A stretch of 64,000 bases of DNA from Caldicellulosiruptor morganii (GCF_026810225.1 NZ_CP113865.1:2237501-2301500), one strand, 5' to 3'. Positions 28,078-36,649 are shown, counted from the first letter of the stretch. Numbers and translations are program-made. Notes: generated from the letters alone by a model not told the origin.

Positions 28078-28620
28078 CAAGAATTTTGTGTATCCAATTC
28101 ATAGCGTAAATTGAAAAGCTGTAAGATTTCGTAAGTATGATGTTTAATAAGTGGTACTCCATTTTTCCGTTTACCTCGCTTAAAGTTCTTTCTTTGAAAG
28201 CAAAGTTCTCAAGAATTTCTGTTGATTGAAAATATCCACCCGATTTCATTCTTATTTTCTCAATTATGCTATTTATGCCATCAAACTGCACAAGTGCGTA
28301 AATATGCTTTCTAATTTCCTCAGGATATTTTATATAAGCAAAGTAATATTCAGCTTTATCTAAAAGTCCTTTTAAAAAGCGAGGATATTTTAGGTGTGTA
28401 TTCATTGCAAAGTTGGTTAAAAGCAGAAACAGCTTCATCAATATCAGAAGAAGATAATCTTATTTTTTCTAATTCTTTATTGAATTTTGAGCTATCTTCT
28501 TTTGTCATATGTCGTTTTACGTTACGTTGTAGGTGGACAAAAGCAAACTCAAGATCGGCATAAGGATAAGCGATTTTAATAGTATCTATGATACCAGGGA
28601 CGTCATCGCTTACAATTTAT
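28078..28620 (-). pseudogene. IS256/Mutator transposase C-terminal fragment
   Basis: The minus strand reads VSDDVPGIIDTIKIAYPYAD, FAFVHLQRNVKRHM, KAEYYFAYIKYPEEIRKHIY, INSIIEKIRMKSGGYFQSTE and, after a frame change, GVPLIKHHTYEILQLFNLRY. This is the C-terminal half of a Mutator transposase of a different subgroup from the element at 22695. The N-terminal half is missing. Confidence 0.75.
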
Positions 28621-28836
28621 TTTTGACTTTTTTCAGCCTCCTTGTATAGTTTTGTATTTTCAACTAATATCATACACAGTTTGAAGCTATGGCTACAATA
28701 TTTATTGCCCCTGTTGCATTTAATTTTACAAACAAACAAAAAATTTCAAAAGCTTTTTGTTTTGCTTTTTCAGAAAAGATTAATTATAATTTTTGTCAGG
28801 CAAATTTTGAAGCTATAAAAGGCGGGTAAAAACAAT

Positions 28837-29679
28837 ATGATATTCATTGTCACTGCTTACCATCAGGAAGCAAGGGCTTTGATAAAGCATTTTAGCCTTA
28901 AGAAACTATATGAACCTTCAAAATTTCAGATTTTCACCGGCAATGACATTATCCTGATAGAAAGCCGGCAGGGAATTGTAAAAAGCAGCATTGCTACCAC
29001 ATTTGCCCTGACAAGCTTTAAAGCAGCAAAAATGGATATTGCACTTAACATTGGAATCTGCGGTGCAAAAGAAAATACATTCACAAAAGGCGATGGAATC
29101 CTGTGCAACAAAATAATAAACCATCATTCCAAAAAGAGATTTTATCCTGACATTTTAATAAATCACAGCATGAAAGAGGCAACACTTGAAAGTTTTATGC
29201 ATCCTGTGAAAAAAGAAAGCCTCCCACCAGACATTGAAGGTGATATTGTGGACATGGAAGGTGCAGGATTTTTTGAAGCAGCTTCTTTATTTTTGCCACC
29301 TCACAATATTCACTGTATCAAAATTGTCCACGATTTTCTTGACTTTGAAAATATAAATCCCGCTGAGGTTGAAAATCTGATAGAGCAAGGTATTCCTTAC
29401 ATAGAAGATATAATAAATTCTCTTTCAAGATTGAACTGTGAATTTTCAGACAACCTGCCTGAGCCTGATGATATACATCTTCTGGTAAACAAATTAAAAG
29501 ATAACTTAAAGCTTACAGCATATATGAAAAATGAGCTTGAAGATTTGCTAAAAGGCTATTTTGTGCGACATAAAAAGCTTCCAGAGGAGCTATTTGATTT
29601 TCTTAACATATCCAGCATTAAATCTAAAAAGGAGGTAAAAGAACACTTTGACAGACTCAAAAAAATCCTTCTTGGCTAA
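28837..29679 (+). CDS. nucleoside phosphorylase/nucleosidase-like protein (MTA/SAH nucleosidase fold)
   Basis: A 280-residue protein whose first 190 residues resemble the PNP/MTAN family: start IFIVTAYHQEARALI, NIGICGAKE (phosphate or ribose loop), VDMEGAGFFEAASLF (the Met-Glu ribose-binding motif) and KIVHDFLDF, where an Asp sits at the catalytic purine-binding position. The last 90 residues are a charged helical tail not found in standard MTA/SAH nucleosidases. Its end overlaps the start of the spore-photoproduct-lyase-like gene by 32 bases, and that gene's ribosome site lies inside it, so they act together. A likely role is removing 5'-deoxyadenosine or another adenosine by-product of radical SAM chemistry; this is inference. 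Confidence 0.75.
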   Translation: MIFIVTAYHQEARALIKHFSLKKLYEPSKFQIFTGNDIILIESRQGIVKSSIATTFALTSFKAAKMDIALNIGICGAKENTFTKGDGILCNKIINHHSKKRFYPDILINHSMKEATLESFMHPVKKESLPPDIEGDIVDMEGAGFFEAASLFLPPHNIHCIKIVHDFLDFENINPAEVENLIEQGIPYIEDIINSLSRLNCEFSDNLPEPDDIHLLVNKLKDNLKLTAYMKNELEDLLKGYFVRHKKLPEELFDFLNISSIKSKKEVKEHFDRLKKILLG

Positions 29680-30658
29680 GCACTTTTCACACGTGTACAT
29701 TGAAAAAGAGGTATTTTCACACCCGATAACAGAACAAATATTAGAAAAACTGGCAAATCCACAGATTGTTAGAATTGATAACTACAGAGAAGTCTTTAAC
29801 AGAAGCAATCAGAGCTTCTTTTTGCAGGAAAAGAGCAAAAAGCTCATACTTGCGAAAAAATATGGTGAATTTCTCTATCCTGGACCCTCGGTCTGTCACA
29901 GCTTTGGATATGAAAACTTCTATTACACAAGCAATATTCTAAACTGCATTTATAGCTGTGAGTATTGCTTTCTGAAAGGCATGTATCGGTCTGCAAATAT
30001 AGTTGTATTTGTAAATATTGAAGACTACTTTAATGAGATTGACAGGATTTTAGAAAACAAATTCCTTTATATCTCTGTATCTTACGAATCAGACCTTTTA
30101 GCACTCGAAGGCATTGTGCCATTTTCATCTGCGTGGATTGAATATGCAAAGGAAAAACAAAATCTGATGATTGAAATCAGAACAAAAAGCGCCAATTTCA
30201 AAGCCCTGGAGAAATTGCCCCCGCAGCAAAACGTCATTCTTGCATGGACACTCTCGCCACAGGAAATCATTGAAAAGTATGAACACACAACTCCATCTCT
30301 TTTTGCACGACTTTCTGCAATTAAAAAAGCAATAGAAAACGGCTGGAAAGTAAGGCTCTGTTTTGACCCGGTTTTATACATAGAAGACTGGAAAACAATC
30401 TATGAAAATTTCATAAATACTGTCTTTGAAGAACTTAACCCCGAAAAGATACTGGACATATCTGTGGGTGTGTTCAGAATCTCAAAAGATTACCTAAAAA
30501 GTATGAAAAGGGCATTTTCAAATGAGATCACTGCATTTTTGTATGAAGAAGCAGAACACGTATGCACCTATCCAAAATGGCTAAAGGAAGATATGATGGC
30601 TGCCTTAATCTCAAGGCTTGAACATTTTTTGCCTTCTTATAAAATCTTTGTGGTATAA
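29648..30658 (+). CDS. spore photoproduct lyase family radical SAM protein
   Basis: A 336-residue relative of SplB, the enzyme that repairs spore photoproduct in DNA. The SAM cluster motif is CIYSCEYC (residues about 100-107, CxxxCxxC), followed by FLKGMYRSANIVVFVNIEDY as in SPL. Compared by eye with B. subtilis SplB, the segment SCTSDIVGID appears here as SYESDLLALE. The hydrogen-donor Cys141 is therefore Tyr (residue 146), and the Tyr after the cluster (CYL) is Phe. It may do different chemistry from SplB. TTG start at 29648 after AAAGGAGGT, overlapping the nucleosidase-like gene. Confidence 0.78.
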   Translation: MTDSKKSFLAKHFSHVYIEKEVFSHPITEQILEKLANPQIVRIDNYREVFNRSNQSFFLQEKSKKLILAKKYGEFLYPGPSVCHSFGYENFYYTSNILNCIYSCEYCFLKGMYRSANIVVFVNIEDYFNEIDRILENKFLYISVSYESDLLALEGIVPFSSAWIEYAKEKQNLMIEIRTKSANFKALEKLPPQQNVILAWTLSPQEIIEKYEHTTPSLFARLSAIKKAIENGWKVRLCFDPVLYIEDWKTIYENFINTVFEELNPEKILDISVGVFRISKDYLKSMKRAFSNEITAFLYEEAEHVCTYPKWLKEDMMAALISRLEHFLPSYKIFVV

Positions 30659-30659
30659 T

Positions 30660-30845
30660 GACAGCAAGAGTTTGGAAAAAGACCTGAGCTGCAAAGGATG
30701 TGTCCATATTACTTTTCCCTGAAAAACCCACCAGGGTCTCTCTTTTTAAAGACCTTATATACAGACTTTGCCCGGGATAAAAACGCGGCTGAAAATGCCC
30801 GAAAAGACCAAAAAATTGAACAATTTACTTAAGAAGTACAAAAAC
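30660..30845 (+). other. structured intergenic stretch, possible small RNA
   Basis: These 186 bases lie between the SPL-like gene and the tRNA cluster and have no credible open frame. They contain several short stems: CCCTG/CAGGG around 30718-30736, GGTCT/AGACC just after, and CGGG/CCCG around 30772-30802. A TATAAT lies at 30654-30659, over the end of the preceding gene, and a strong terminator follows. It does not match any riboswitch, 6S, SRP, tmRNA or T-box pattern that I can recall. Confidence 0.3.
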
Positions 30846-30847
30846 AA

Positions 30848-30892
30848 AGGGTAACCACTCCTTTGTAGATGGAGCAGTTACCCTGATTTTTT
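30848..30892 (+). terminator. terminator downstream of the SPL-like gene
   Basis: AGGGTAAC pairs with GTTACCCT, with an inner CTCC/GGAG stem, then GATTTTTT. It ends plus-strand transcription before the minus-strand tRNA genes. Confidence 0.85.
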
Positions 30893-30974
30893 ACGGTTTT
30901 TGCATAGCTGCAATGTAGCTGTAGAAAATGAATTTGTAACATTATTCTAAAGCCTCAAAACCCTTTAAAACAAA

Positions 30975-31051
<77 letters not shown>

Positions 31052-31058
31052 ATTTAAA

Positions 31059-31134
<76 letters not shown>

Positions 31135-31161
31135 ACCTGTAAATTTTATATTCAAATTAAA

Positions 31162-31237
31162 TGGAGCTGGCGATGGGACTCGAACCCGCAACCTGCCGAT
31201 TACAAGTCGGCTGCTCTACCGATTGAGCTACGCCAGC
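31162..31237 (-). tRNA. tRNA-Thr (TGT)
   Basis: 76 bases on the minus strand: acceptor GCTGGCG with CGCCAGC, anticodon loop CTTGTAA (TGT), T arm GGTTCGAGTCC, encoded CCA. Confidence 0.96.
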
Positions 31238-31256
31238 ACCATTTTTTTGCTTTAAG

Positions 31257-31341
31257 TGGTGGAGGGGGTTGGATTCGAACCAACGAAGCCTGCGGCAACA
31301 GATTTACAGTCTGCCCCCTTTGGCCACTTGGGTACCCCTCC
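31257..31341 (-). tRNA. tRNA-Tyr (GTA)
   Basis: 85 bases on the minus strand: class II tRNA with a long variable arm (GCCGCAGGC region), acceptor GGAGGGG, anticodon loop CTGTAAA (GTA), T arm GGTTCGAATCC, encoded CCA. Confidence 0.96.
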
Positions 31342-31429
31342 ACATTTTTGCTCAAACCATATTTTTTGAAGCCGACAATTTTGTATTTTAGCATATAAAA
31401 TTGTCCGCTGTCAAGCCTTTTTTTGCTCA

Positions 31430-31506
31430 TGGTCGGGGTGAGAGGACTTGAACCTCCGGCCCCATGGTCCCAAACCACGTGCTCTACCAAGCTGAGCTAC
31501 ACCCCG
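31430..31506 (-). tRNA. tRNA-Pro (TGG)
   Basis: 77 bases on the minus strand: acceptor CGGGGTG with CACCCCG, D arm TAGCTCAGCTTGGTAGAGC, anticodon loop TTTGGGA (TGG), T arm GGTTCAAGTCC, encoded CCA. It would be the first gene of the five-tRNA unit (Pro-Tyr-Thr-Lys-Arg). Confidence 0.96.
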
Positions 31507-31659
31507 CCATCAGCATTAATATGATAACATCATTTTTGGTTTTAGTCAAGAGGAAAGCTGCAGGAATTTTTTTACTTCTCTGTTTTCTGCTATGCATGAT
31601 ATAATTAAAAATAGTCTACAATGCAAATCAAAACAACAGTATTTGGGGGAAGAAAGCAG

Positions 31660-32367
31660 ATGCAGCATATATTCAGCAAAGTTAGAAAAGCTGTTGAAGA
31701 TTTTGATATGATAGAAGACGGTGACAGAATTGCAGTTGGTGTTTCTGCTGGAAAGGACAGCCTTACCATGCTCTATACTTTGAGCTTTATGAGAAGGTTT
31801 TATCCAAAAAAATTTGAGGTTGTGGCAATTACAGTTGATATGGGGATTGAAGGCATGGATTTTTCGCCAGTAAAAGAATTTTGTGATAGAATAAATGTTG
31901 AATTTCACCTTGTGCCATCACAGATAAAACAGATTGTGTTTGATATCAGAAAAGAAGAAAATCCCTGCTCACTGTGTGCAAACCTTCGACGCGGGATATT
32001 GAACTCAACAGCAAAAAGCCTTGGTTGCAGCAAGGTTGCGCTGGGACATCACCTGGATGATGTGGTTGAAACATTTTTCTTAAGTCTTTTTTACGAAGGA
32101 AGGATATACTGTTTTTCGCCAAAGACATATCTTGACAGAACTCAAATTACAACAATCAGACCCATGATTTATCTAAAAGAGCATGAATTGAGGTCAGCTG
32201 CAAAAAAGCTTGAGCTTCCTGTTATTACAAATCCATGCCCTGCAAACGGTAAAACTAACAGGCAGAGAATGAAAGAGTTTGTAAAAAGCTTGAAACAATT
32301 TCACCCGGCAACCAAGGACCTTATATTCAATGCTATCAAAAGAGGCATATGGGGATTGAAGGATTAA
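31660..32367 (+). CDS. TtcA-like tRNA thiolation enzyme (ATP-PPase)
   Basis: A 235-residue PP-loop ATPase of the TtcA/TtuA type, which adds sulphur to a tRNA base. The ATP loop is GVSAGKDSLTML (Ala replaces the first Gly of the common SGGKDS). The CSLCANLRRGIL segment matches TtcA's cluster-binding CxxC. ALGHHLDDVVETFFLSLFY and a later Cys in NPCPANGKTNR are also typical. An open frame begins at 31621, but ATG 31660 sits after GGGGGAAG and starts at the conserved point. The tRNA gene cluster is next door on the opposite strand. Confidence 0.82.
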   Translation: MQHIFSKVRKAVEDFDMIEDGDRIAVGVSAGKDSLTMLYTLSFMRRFYPKKFEVVAITVDMGIEGMDFSPVKEFCDRINVEFHLVPSQIKQIVFDIRKEENPCSLCANLRRGILNSTAKSLGCSKVALGHHLDDVVETFFLSLFYEGRIYCFSPKTYLDRTQITTIRPMIYLKEHELRSAAKKLELPVITNPCPANGKTNRQRMKEFVKSLKQFHPATKDLIFNAIKRGIWGLKD

Positions 32368-32408
32368 GCAGCGCCTATTTTTTACTAAAATGGTGGAGGT
32401 ATTTTAAC

Positions 32409-35039
32409 ATGAAAAGATTTTTTGGCTTTGTTTCACTTGCAACCATTGTGTCAATTTTTATATCAGCATTTGCAAAGCCACATACAGAAATCTTGAGATT
32501 CAAAACAGTGCAGCAGATAGCTCCTCGCACATACTATGAAAAGTATGAACTTTTGACCGATGAGGGGTTTGTGGATATAAACTGTATAAAACTTGACCTT
32601 ATAGATGGTGGTTTTGACTTTGATGTTTTGAAAGCAAACATTGCAAACACAGGCAATTTTGTTTACAACATGGTTTACAGGCAAAGCGACAGAAACCCGG
32701 TTGCGGCAATAAATGCAAACTTCTTTTATACAAACACCAGAACAGATTACAACAGGATCTGGCCGATTGGAATTTCTGTATCAGGCGGCAGGATTTTATC
32801 TTCGCCAAATAACAGACAAAACACCTTCCCTGCTTTTGTGTACACAACCTCAAATGAAATTCTGTTTGATTATATTAACGGTCTTTCATATAAGCTTGTA
32901 AATGTAGCTACTGGTTATGAATTCAAGATTGCACATGTAAACAAGTTCACAGGCGATTTGACATACCCCATTCTGTTCACAGGCGAGTATGTTCAAAAAA
33001 CCATTGGAAACAGGTACAGGGGAATTGTGGAGATTATCATAAAAGATGGAATCATCAAAGAAATCAGAGAACAGGCCCCTGCTATTGATTTAGACAAAAG
33101 CGAGTACCTTCTGGCAGCAACAGGAAACTACGCAAAAAGCTTGCTGAAAAACTTTAAAACCGGCGACAGGGTGGAAATCAAAATAGACCTTTCTTTCCCT
33201 CTTGAAAAAATCAAAGCTGCGGCATCCGGAAATACATTTTTGTTGAAAGATGGGAAAATCCCGGCCTTTACTCATGAGATTGCCGGAAGACACCCGCGCA
33301 GTGCAATTGGGATTGACAAAACCTCAAGATACCTGTATTTTGTTTCGGTTGATGGGCGAAACGGGAAAAGCATTGGACTTACGCAAACAGAGCTTGCAGG
33401 TTTTTTACAATCAATAGGAATCTGGACGGCTATAAACCTTGATGGCGGCGATTCTACACAGCTTGTGGCAAAGGACAATGATGGCACTTTAAAAGCATTT
33501 TACAACAGAGGAGACACCCGGAAGGTTTTTGACTCAATAGCAGCTTTTTATAAATACACAGATGATAAAATTGCCACGTTTTATATAGACTGCCCTGACA
33601 GGGTCTTTGCAGGCGAGGAGTATCCTGTAAAGGTATATGCAAAGGACAGATTCTACAATACAATTACCTATGATGCTGTTTATTTAAAAGTTTATCAGGA
33701 TGCTTACGAGATAGACATAAAAGATGGAGTATTCACCCCTTACAAAGACGGAGTTGTTACAATATCCTGTGTCTACGAAGATGTGTATTATAAAGCTTTT
33801 GCACAGAAGAAGATTTCGGTGTACAGACCAGAAATCCTGGACACAGACAAAAAGCAGCTCTACCTTTTGCCCGGTGAGTCAGCAAACTTAAGGTTTTATA
33901 TAAAAGACAGACTCGGGCATTTTGAAGAGATAGACCCGGGGAAAGTTCAGGCAGAAGAAAATCCCGCTTTTGAGTTCAAAGATGGAGTTTTTAGAGCAAA
34001 ATCTGACTTCCAGGGTTTTGTAACATTTACTTACAAAGACCTAAAATGCAGTTTACCTGTTGGGATAGGTCAAACAACAAAGCTTCTTCGGTCGTTTGAC
34101 TACCTTGCCTTTGACTTTCCAAAAGGTGTTTCGATGTTTCTTTCATCCAAAAACAGGACACAGGGAAAATATTCAAACAAGATATATTTCAGCTCTCTAA
34201 CAAAAGGCAAAAGCTTTAAGCTTAAATTTAAAACCCCTGTTGACCTTACAAGTGTAAATGAAATTTCATTCGACCTGTGCGCAAAAAATGTCAGGGTTTA
34301 TTTTGGCTTCAGGATGCCGGATGGTACTCAAAAAGAGGTTGAAATAAATAGTCTCAAAAGCGATAACTTCAAAAGCTATTCCCTGAATGTGGAAAGCTAC
34401 AAAACCTTGGAGTATATCTCAGTTGCTTTACAGAATACACAGGGCTATATCTGGATTGACAATCTCACAGGCAGCATTGTAAATCTACCTCCTGTTGAAG
34501 ATATAAAGCAGTACGTTGCAAAGTTCAGTACAAATCTTGCAAAGACATCTGTTATTTTCCTGACAGGAGGTTTTGAAAATCTGCCAGGTGATATCAAGAA
34601 AAAAGTTGAATCCAACCTTGGGAGCTATTTGAAATACTACAGTCTTGAAAAGGAAAATCCACCCTATGAAAAGAATGAAAAGTTCAATATAGTATTTTTA
34701 AAAACCAGAAGCGGTTCAGTTCTGGATTTTTCATTTTATCAGTGGATCAGAATAAAAAATTTGTCAGCTGAGAAAAAACCACTGATTGTTGTTTTAGACA
34801 TTCCGTTTGAAAGACTCAATCAAAACGAAAAGGGTATGCTCATAAGACTTTTAAAATCAAGAAAAGCACCGTCAATGATTATCTGCCAAACAGGCGACTA
34901 CACCCGTGTAGAAAGATATGATACTCTTTACATCGGCTATGCATCATCAAATAAACTTCTTGCAAAATCAAGTACAAAAAGTGTAAACCTCGCATGTGAT
35001 GTTGAAAAAGGCTACATTTACCTTGCAAGAGGATACTGA
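32409..35039 (+). CDS. secreted phosphodiester glycosidase (NAGPA) domain protein
   Basis: An 876-residue exported protein. Residues 1-19 are a signal peptide (FFGFVSLATIVSIFISAFA). Residues about 70-390 carry a phosphodiester glycosidase domain of the NAGPA/DUF2233 type, seen in HPRSAIGIDKTSRYLYFVSV and GIWTAINLDGGDSTQL. Beta-rich segments with a CBM-like region follow (about 580-700, SSKNRTQGKYSNKIYF and YIWIDNLTG). The last 150 residues are alpha/beta and look like a cut-down metallophosphoesterase tail, though I see no complete metal motif. Such proteins are thought to trim cell-wall or surface polysaccharides. ATG 32409 follows GGTGGAGG; a spurious in-frame start lies at 32349 inside ttcA. 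Confidence 0.75.
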   Translation: MKRFFGFVSLATIVSIFISAFAKPHTEILRFKTVQQIAPRTYYEKYELLTDEGFVDINCIKLDLIDGGFDFDVLKANIANTGNFVYNMVYRQSDRNPVAAINANFFYTNTRTDYNRIWPIGISVSGGRILSSPNNRQNTFPAFVYTTSNEILFDYINGLSYKLVNVATGYEFKIAHVNKFTGDLTYPILFTGEYVQKTIGNRYRGIVEIIIKDGIIKEIREQAPAIDLDKSEYLLAATGNYAKSLLKNFKTGDRVEIKIDLSFPLEKIKAAASGNTFLLKDGKIPAFTHEIAGRHPRSAIGIDKTSRYLYFVSVDGRNGKSIGLTQTELAGFLQSIGIWTAINLDGGDSTQLVAKDNDGTLKAFYNRGDTRKVFDSIAAFYKYTDDKIATFYIDCPDRVFAGEEYPVKVYAKDRFYNTITYDAVYLKVYQDAYEIDIKDGVFTPYKDGVVTISCVYEDVYYKAFAQKKISVYRPEILDTDKKQLYLLPGESANLRFYIKDRLGHFEEIDPGKVQAEENPAFEFKDGVFRAKSDFQGFVTFTYKDLKCSLPVGIGQTTKLLRSFDYLAFDFPKGVSMFLSSKNRTQGKYSNKIYFSSLTKGKSFKLKFKTPVDLTSVNEISFDLCAKNVRVYFGFRMPDGTQKEVEINSLKSDNFKSYSLNVESYKTLEYISVALQNTQGYIWIDNLTGSIVNLPPVEDIKQYVAKFSTNLAKTSVIFLTGGFENLPGDIKKKVESNLGSYLKYYSLEKENPPYEKNEKFNIVFLKTRSGSVLDFSFYQWIRIKNLSAEKKPLIVVLDIPFERLNQNEKGMLIRLLKSRKAPSMIICQTGDYTRVERYDTLYIGYASSNKLLAKSSTKSVNLACDVEKGYIYLARGY

Positions 35040-35097
35040 AATATAAAATAAAAGTCTCAAAATATAGTTTATTGAGAGCATACCCGTGTATGGTATA

Positions 35098-35126
35098 TTG
35101 ACTTTTAAGCTTATAGCAGCTATAAT
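35098..35126 (+). promoter_or_regulatory. sigma-A promoter of fmdB
   Basis: TTGACT (35098-35103) and TATAAT (35121-35126) with a 17-base spacer, 40 bases before the fmdB start. Confidence 0.8.
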
Positions 35127-35166
35127 ATTTAATGATAGATAAAAGATGTATATGGGGGTATATGGT

Positions 35167-35385
35167 ATGCCATTTTATGATTTGAGATGCAAAGAATGTG
35201 GAGAAGAATTTAATACATGGGCATCCATCCAGCAGAGGGAAAACAAAGAAATTGAGTGTCCAAACTGTCACAGCCGCGAGCTTGAGCCTGTTTTCAAAAA
35301 TGTCAACTTTATTGTATCTTCAAAATCATACGACAGTGGCTCTTCATGCTCAAGTGGATGTTGTGGAGGATCCTGCGGATTTTAA
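35167..35385 (+). CDS. FmdB-family zinc ribbon protein
   Basis: A 72-residue small zinc ribbon: MPFYDLRCKECGEEF (first CxxC, residues 8-11) and IECPNCHSRELEPVF (second CxxC). A Ser/Gly/Cys-rich tail ends in CGGSCGF. The family is common and regulatory, with no firm function. ATG 35167 has GGGGGT 7 bases upstream. Its last 15 coding bases and terminator are duplicated 3,300 bases downstream. Confidence 0.85.
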   Translation: MPFYDLRCKECGEEFNTWASIQQRENKEIECPNCHSRELEPVFKNVNFIVSSKSYDSGSSCSSGCCGGSCGF

Positions 35386-35401
35386 AACCGGGGCAATCCT
35401 G
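35370..35401 (+). repeat. 32-bp direct repeat, left copy (3' end of fmdB)
   Basis: Perfectly identical to 38670-38701. It covers the last codons and stop of fmdB and the first arm of its terminator. The identity resumes 10-13 bases later for 21 bases (GGGTTGCCCCTTTG and the T-run). Confidence 0.9.
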
Positions 35402-35428
35402 AGAAAAGGGGTTGCCCCTTTGTTTTTT
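35390..35428 (+). terminator. terminator of fmdB
   Basis: GGGGCAA (35390-35396) pairs with TTGCCCC (35412-35418), followed by TTTGTTTTTT. Confidence 0.85.
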
Positions 35429-35560
35429 CTATAGCCATTCCCAATTTTAATATTATCAATAAAATTTTAACAAAAATTTGTGCATTTTTTATATTGCTTT
35501 TTTTTGATAGTATGATACTATACGATTGCCTAAAAATTACATAAATAAGGAGTGAGGGGT

Positions 35561-36592
35561 ATGAGTGTTAAAACTACTAACAATTATAATTTGAATAAAA
35601 ATCATTACACAACTTCTCATTCAGTCCAGTCCAATAACTTAAGTAAAAATGTTTCCGCCCAAAGTATATCTCAAAGCCACTACATTGCAGCAAAAAATAA
35701 TACCAAAAGCATTGCATCCCCCAATAATTTTTACAAAGTTTCTACCACTTCAACTGTAATAGGATCTGTAAAGTCGACACAACCAAATCAGCAAATTTCA
35801 ATTTCTATAAAAACAAACAATAGCAACAATACATCCAACCATACAATAAAAGCTGCTGACAGACCTGAATTAGTAATTACAAAATATGACCCCAAAAAAC
35901 ACTCAAATGTTCAAAACTCAAACAAAAGTTTTAAAGATCAGAAAGGGATAAAAGCAAACCTTTCTGTAAATGCTGAAAATACTGTTATTGAAAAACATCT
36001 AAAACTGGGGGTTTTTGAAATTGACTATTCATTGTCAGAAAACTTTAAGAATGAAAAAACTCTGGTAATAAAGAAAGGCAAATCTTACTCCACCACTGAA
36101 GGAGAATTGACTGTCGGGAAAGATGGTGTAAAAGGTAGTATAAATATGGGGAATTTAAGTGGGGAAATCATTGATAAAAATAAAACTGGAGTAAAATTGA
36201 CAACAGCAAAATCTAAGATTATAGGTATAACATTCGAAGCAGGTGCAGGGGTTGAAAAAGGAAAAGCATATGCAAAGCTAACCTTAAGCAAGGAACAAAC
36301 ATCAACAACACCGGAAATCCAACAGGAAATCAAAGCAAGTGTAGATTATGATAAACTTAAAAAAACAGGCAAGAAAATTGGCGAAGCGATGGGAAGAGCA
36401 GCTGCAATAGCAGGTGGAGTAGCTTATTCTTTGACAGTCGAAGGTTATGTTGAAGGGTGGAAAAAAGAAGGTATCAAAGGTGTTGTAAAAGAACTTGGTA
36501 AAGATGCTGCAAGTATAATTCTGACAAGAGGTGCTGGTAAAATTCTTAAAGGAGTTAAAGTTTTGCGAAAAGCACCGAAGCTTGCTCACTGA
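35561..36592 (+). CDS. unknown protein with Asn/Ser/Lys-rich N-terminus and glycine-rich hydrophobic C-terminus
   Basis: A 343-residue protein that I do not recognise. Residues 1-110 are low complexity (Asn, Ser, Lys, Thr), with no signal peptide. Residues about 130-270 look like a beta-rich repeat: KLGVFEIDYSLSENF, YSTTEGELTVGKDGVKGSIN and ITFEAGAGVEKGKAYAKLTL. Residues about 275-335 are helical with small residues (GKKIGEAMGRAAAIAGGVAY, SLTVEGYVEGWKKEG, DAASIILTRGAGKILKG). That layout recalls the region in front of the toxin tip of polymorphic toxins, but no toxin domain follows. ATG 35561 is set by AAGGAG 8 bases upstream. First of three genes between the 32-bp repeats. Confidence 0.7.
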   Translation: MSVKTTNNYNLNKNHYTTSHSVQSNNLSKNVSAQSISQSHYIAAKNNTKSIASPNNFYKVSTTSTVIGSVKSTQPNQQISISIKTNNSNNTSNHTIKAADRPELVITKYDPKKHSNVQNSNKSFKDQKGIKANLSVNAENTVIEKHLKLGVFEIDYSLSENFKNEKTLVIKKGKSYSTTEGELTVGKDGVKGSINMGNLSGEIIDKNKTGVKLTTAKSKIIGITFEAGAGVEKGKAYAKLTLSKEQTSTTPEIQQEIKASVDYDKLKKTGKKIGEAMGRAAAIAGGVAYSLTVEGYVEGWKKEGIKGVVKELGKDAASIILTRGAGKILKGVKVLRKAPKLAH

Positions 36593-36649
36593 AAAATTTA
36601 AATATATAATTAAAAAAGATTTTTTGCTTTGAGGGGGTAATCTCGGGCT

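Larger units (their letters stand above)
27696..28731 (-). mobile_element. decayed IS30-type element (copy B), mosaic with IS256 fragment
   Basis: Its left end repeats the left end of copy A for 24 identical bases (27692-27715 with 21960-21983). Its right end repeats the right end of copy A for 20 (28712-28731 with 24624-24643). Inside, on the minus strand, are an IS30-like C-terminus and an IS256-type fragment. A perfect palindrome (CCAGCTTTCC, TATA loop, GGAAAGCTGG) spans 27787-27810. Bases 28621-28711 show no recognisable coding. Confidence 0.7.

Noticed and set aside
30660-30845. 6S RNA, T-box, M-box, SRP RNA or tmRNA
   Set aside because: None of the conserved blocks I know for these families (for example GGTGAGGCTCC or the T-box GG-ACC element) is present.
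31200-31490. 96-codon minus-strand frame across the tRNA cluster
   Set aside because: It runs through three tRNA genes; the sequence is explained by tRNA structure.
32349-32408. N-terminal extension of the NAGPA protein inside ttcA
   Set aside because: The extension overlaps ttcA coding sequence, while ATG 32409 has a good ribosome site and begins a proper signal peptide.
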